From the NCBI RefSeq assembly GCF_014489515.1, contig NZ_CP060782.1, positions 1,426,001 through 1,490,000 of the forward strand: 64,000 nt of DNA. The letters are read 5' to 3'. Positions within the stretch are counted from its first letter, which is position 1. Each line of letters begins with the position of its first letter. Origin of the DNA: Sphingomonas sediminicola. GTDB taxonomy: Bacteria > Pseudomonadota > Alphaproteobacteria > Sphingomonadales > Sphingomonadaceae. The translations under genes were made by a program, and so were the position numbers. Positions 61,602 to 64,000 of the stretch are shown here, piece by piece. The notes below the pieces were generated by a model. That model was not told where the DNA came from, made no database searches, and was given only the letters and a program-made list of their open reading frames with translations.

Positions 61602-61871
61602 ATGACCGCCTTTACCCAGGACCAGTGGATCATCCTTGCGCTGGTTTTCGTCCTAGGAATTCTGCTCGGCATCTTCCTGACCGCCGGCGGACGCAAGAAG
61701 TGGAAGACCCGCTATTACGACGAGCGCACGCGGCTCGAGACTCGCGAGCGCGAGTACAACGACCGCGAAACGCACTGGGCAAACCAGGAAAAGGAATGGC
61801 GCGAGCGTGACAGCCTGCGCGCCGCAGCGATCAAGGACCGCGGTGACCCGGCCGACGAACGGCCGCTATGA
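61602..61871 (+). CDS. Small membrane-anchored charged protein
   Basis: 89 residues. One membrane helix near the N-terminus (WIILALVFVLGILLGIFLTA) is followed by a highly charged helix (RYYDERTRLETREREYNDRE), likely a short cytoplasmic coiled coil. It resembles YhcB/LapA-like one-helix proteins in plan only. It lies after the Tad terminator, so it has its own promoter. Function unknown. The ATG at 61602 has a GAGGG upstream. Confidence 0.65.
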   Translation: MTAFTQDQWIILALVFVLGILLGIFLTAGGRKKWKTRYYDERTRLETREREYNDRETHWANQEKEWRERDSLRAAAIKDRGDPADERPL

Positions 61872-61879
61872 TGCGCGCA

Positions 61880-61900
61880 GCCTAGTCCAGAGGACTAGGC
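61880..61900. terminator. Perfect hairpin between convergent genes
   Basis: GCCTAGTCC-AGA-GGACTAGGC is a 9-bp perfect stem with a 3-nt loop, 8 bp after the small membrane protein gene and 7 bp from the glyS stop. It probably ends transcription from both sides; no T-run follows. Confidence 0.6.
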
Positions 61901-61907
61901 GAGCACA

Positions 61908-63998
61908 TTATCCTTCGATCTTCGAGAAGTCCGCGACGCGGTTCACGGCGTCGCGGAACCGTGCGAGCAGGTTTAGCCGGCGCTCGCGCTTGGCGGCATC
62001 CGGATCGTTAACGGTGACCTTGTCGAAGAACGCATCGATCGGACGGCGAAGCTGCGCCAGTGCTCGCATCGCTCCGGTGAAGTCCTCGGCCTCGACAGCC
62101 TTGCTTGCTTGAGGGTCGGCTGCATCGAGCGCCTGAATGAGCGCCGCCTCTTCCGGCTCCAGCTCCTGCCCGCCTGAAGCCGCGGTCGACTCCCACTTCT
62201 CCTTCTTCAGGATATTGGCCGCCCGCTTGTACGCCGTGAGCAGGTCCGCACCGTCTTCGCCTTCGACGAAGCTCTGCAGCGCCTTCACCCTCGCCAGAAG
62301 CCGGACGAGATCATCCTCACCTCCAAGCGCAAACACCGCATCGATCAGGTCGTGTCGAACGCCAGCATCGCGCTGCTGCACCTTCAGACGATCAGCGAAG
62401 AAGTCCAGAATGTCGGGCGCTGTCCGATCCAGTCGATGCGCGTCCGCAGCCTCTCCCGATTGACCGGCGCGGTTCGCCAATGTTCCGCGCACTGCGGTGA
62501 TGAGCGGAAGCCGCAGCGAGTTGCGTACGATCAGCTCGATCGACGAGATTGCGGCTCTGCGAAGTGCGAATGGGTCCTTTGACCCGGTTGGCTTCAACTC
62601 AACGCCAAAGAACGCGGAGATAGAATCCAACCTGTCGGCAAGCGCCAAAGCAATGGTCGCAGGCGATGTCGGAACGTTGTCACCCTGCCCCGCCGGCTTG
62701 TAATGATCGCGGATAGCTTCGGCGACTGCCTTTGGCTCGCCCTGCCGCTCTGCGATGTAGCCACCGACGACGCCCTGCAACTCGGGGAACTCGCCGACCA
62801 TGCCAGTGACGAGATCCGCCTTCGCCAGCCTTGCCGCGCGCTCAACCTGGCCTGCGTCCGCGTCCTTCACGACGCCTTCTTCGACCAGCCACCGAGCCAG
62901 CTTCGCCACACGTTCGACCTTGTCGGCGATGGTCCCGAGCTTCTCGTGGAAGACGATCCCGGAGAGTTTCACGGCCTGCTCTTCGAGGGAAACCTTGAGG
63001 TCTTGCTCCCAGAAGAAGCGCGCGTCGGCAAGGCGCGCAGCGAGCACTCGGCGATTGCCTTCGACGATCGCCTCTCCGCCGTCCTTTGCATCGATGTTCG
63101 CGACGCAGACAAAGGCGGGCGCGAGCACTCCCAGGTCGTCCGTGCAGGCGAAATATTTCTGGTTCGTCCGCATGGTGAGGACGATCACCTCGCGCGGCAC
63201 GTCGAGATAGTCGGGATCGAAGCGCCCGAGCAAAGGCACCGGCCACTCGGTCAGGCCCGCATTCTCAACGACCAGCCCTTCGTCGGGGACGAGCTGCAGC
63301 TTCGCGTCCGCTGCCGCCTTCGCAGCACCGTCGCGGACGATCCGCTCGCGCTCTTCCTGATCGACGATCACGTGGCAGGCGCGCAGCTTCTGCGCATAAT
63401 CGTGCGCACCGCCGATGGTGATCGGACCCGGATGATGAAAGCGATGACCAACCGTCGTCGCCCCGGACGCAATATCGTCGATCTGCACCGGGACGATGTC
63501 CTCGCCAAGCAGGGCGACAATGCCGTGAAGCGGTCGCACCCAGCGCAGGGAGGCCGTGCTTTCCGATGCTGCACCCCAGCGCATCGACTTCGGCCACGGA
63601 AAGCCCGCGACGATTCTCTCGACGATCGGGCCGAGCAGGTCGCGCATCGCCTGCCCCGGCCTCTCGACCACCCCGAAATAGACGCCATCGCGGTCCTCGA
63701 GCCGTTCGCGTGTCAGACCCGTCTTGCGTAGGAACCCGTCGAGGGCCTGCTCCGGAGCGCTCGTCCGAGGACCCTTCAGCTCTTCGCTGACCGCCTGCGT
63801 TTCGAGCGGCAGGCCACGGGCAACCAGCGCAAGCCGTCGCGGCGTCGACCAGACGTCGATCGCTTCGGCCGCCACACCCAGCGCATCCAGTTCCTGCGCG
63901 ACCAGCCGAGCCAGGTCGTTCCGCGCTCCGGCCTGCATGCGTGCCGGGATCTCCTCGGACCGCAACTCAAGCAGGAAGTCCGCGCTCACGCCTGCCAC
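61908..63998 (-). CDS. glyS: Glycyl-tRNA synthetase beta subunit
   Basis: 696 residues, intact as read: catalytic partner of GlyQ, charging tRNA-Gly. N-terminus FLLELRSEEIPARMQAGARN, then ATPRR-type WSTPRRLALVARGLPLET, MRTNQKYFACTDDLGVLAP, and later VANIDAKDGGEAIVEGNRRV and DRLDSISAFFGVELKPTGSK. GTG 63998 sits at the window edge; a second GTG three codons on (63989) is equally possible. glyQ, usually just upstream, lies outside. No frameshift over 2.1 kb. Confidence 0.94.
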   Translation of the reverse strand: MAGVSADFLLELRSEEIPARMQAGARNDLARLVAQELDALGVAAEAIDVWSTPRRLALVARGLPLETQAVSEELKGPRTSAPEQALDGFLRKTGLTRERLEDRDGVYFGVVERPGQAMRDLLGPIVERIVAGFPWPKSMRWGAASESTASLRWVRPLHGIVALLGEDIVPVQIDDIASGATTVGHRFHHPGPITIGGAHDYAQKLRACHVIVDQEERERIVRDGAAKAAADAKLQLVPDEGLVVENAGLTEWPVPLLGRFDPDYLDVPREVIVLTMRTNQKYFACTDDLGVLAPAFVCVANIDAKDGGEAIVEGNRRVLAARLADARFFWEQDLKVSLEEQAVKLSGIVFHEKLGTIADKVERVAKLARWLVEEGVVKDADAGQVERAARLAKADLVTGMVGEFPELQGVVGGYIAERQGEPKAVAEAIRDHYKPAGQGDNVPTSPATIALALADRLDSISAFFGVELKPTGSKDPFALRRAAISSIELIVRNSLRLPLITAVRGTLANRAGQSGEAADAHRLDRTAPDILDFFADRLKVQQRDAGVRHDLIDAVFALGGEDDLVRLLARVKALQSFVEGEDGADLLTAYKRAANILKKEKWESTAASGGQELEPEEAALIQALDAADPQASKAVEAEDFTGAMRALAQLRRPIDAFFDKVTVNDPDAAKRERRLNLLARFRDAVNRVADFSKIEG

Positions 63999-64000
63999 CC

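Overview
The window looks like a chromosomal segment of an aerobic sphingomonad (Alphaproteobacteria, Sphingomonadales). The reasons are a C4-pathway 5-aminolevulinate synthase, the run rpiB-glyA-nrdR-trmJ-rpsD, four TonB-dependent receptors with the VVTG plug start, a TonB receptor/tryptophan-halogenase/SapC/cupin/LacI locus, a Tad pilus locus, high GC, and many 4-nt ATGA/GTGA gene overlaps. No insertion sequence, prophage, CRISPR array or rRNA was seen. One tRNA (Lys, UUU) and one tandem glycine riboswitch were found.

Data quality shapes the annotation. About 24 genes, including single-copy ones such as glyA, ispH, gcvT, gcvH, gcvP2 and rnhA, are broken by apparent -1 frameshifts, about 33 in all. 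At most breakpoints I worked through by eye, restoring one G or C in a GG/CC or longer run rejoins two conserved protein halves. These are almost certainly sequence errors, not pseudogenes, so each broken gene is annotated as one CDS with its breakpoint.

Layout. 1-5650: hemA end, GFA protein, secreted protein, rpiB-glyA-nrdR-trmJ, rpsD. 5654-11200: M61 peptidase, agmatine-to-putrescine genes aguAB, lipoprotein, type-5 uracil-DNA glycosylase, folK, tRNA-Lys. 11257-18229: a TonB receptor, an FNR-type regulator, a cytochrome b/molybdopterin oxidoreductase pair and NnrS. 18299-29540: a seven-gene minus-strand operon with a divergent XRE-cupin regulator, combining a TonB receptor, a POT peptide transporter, DgcN, DgcA, a YkvI-like membrane protein and two class C serine hydrolases. 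This is the most interesting region: a candidate outer-membrane-to-cytoplasm route for D-glutamate-containing (peptidoglycan) peptides. 29549-42712: a TonB receptor/halogenase/SapC/cupin/halogenase/LacI/MFS operon and a divergent second receptor with a Pro/Gly-rich insert. 42782-43860: PilZ proteins. 43896-49950: a glycine-riboswitch-led gcvT-gcvH-methyltransferase-gcvP1-gcvP2-methyltransferase operon. 50038-54478: lipoprotein, ispH, rnhA, a solitary mreB and a DAO-family oxidoreductase. 54529-61484: Tad pilus genes cpaA-B-C-D-E-tadB-tadC, with no cpaF and no pilin. 61602-63998: small membrane protein and glyS.

The glycine/one-carbon theme recurs (glyA, riboswitch-controlled cleavage system, glyS, hemA), as do TonB-dependent nutrient uptake and surface functions.
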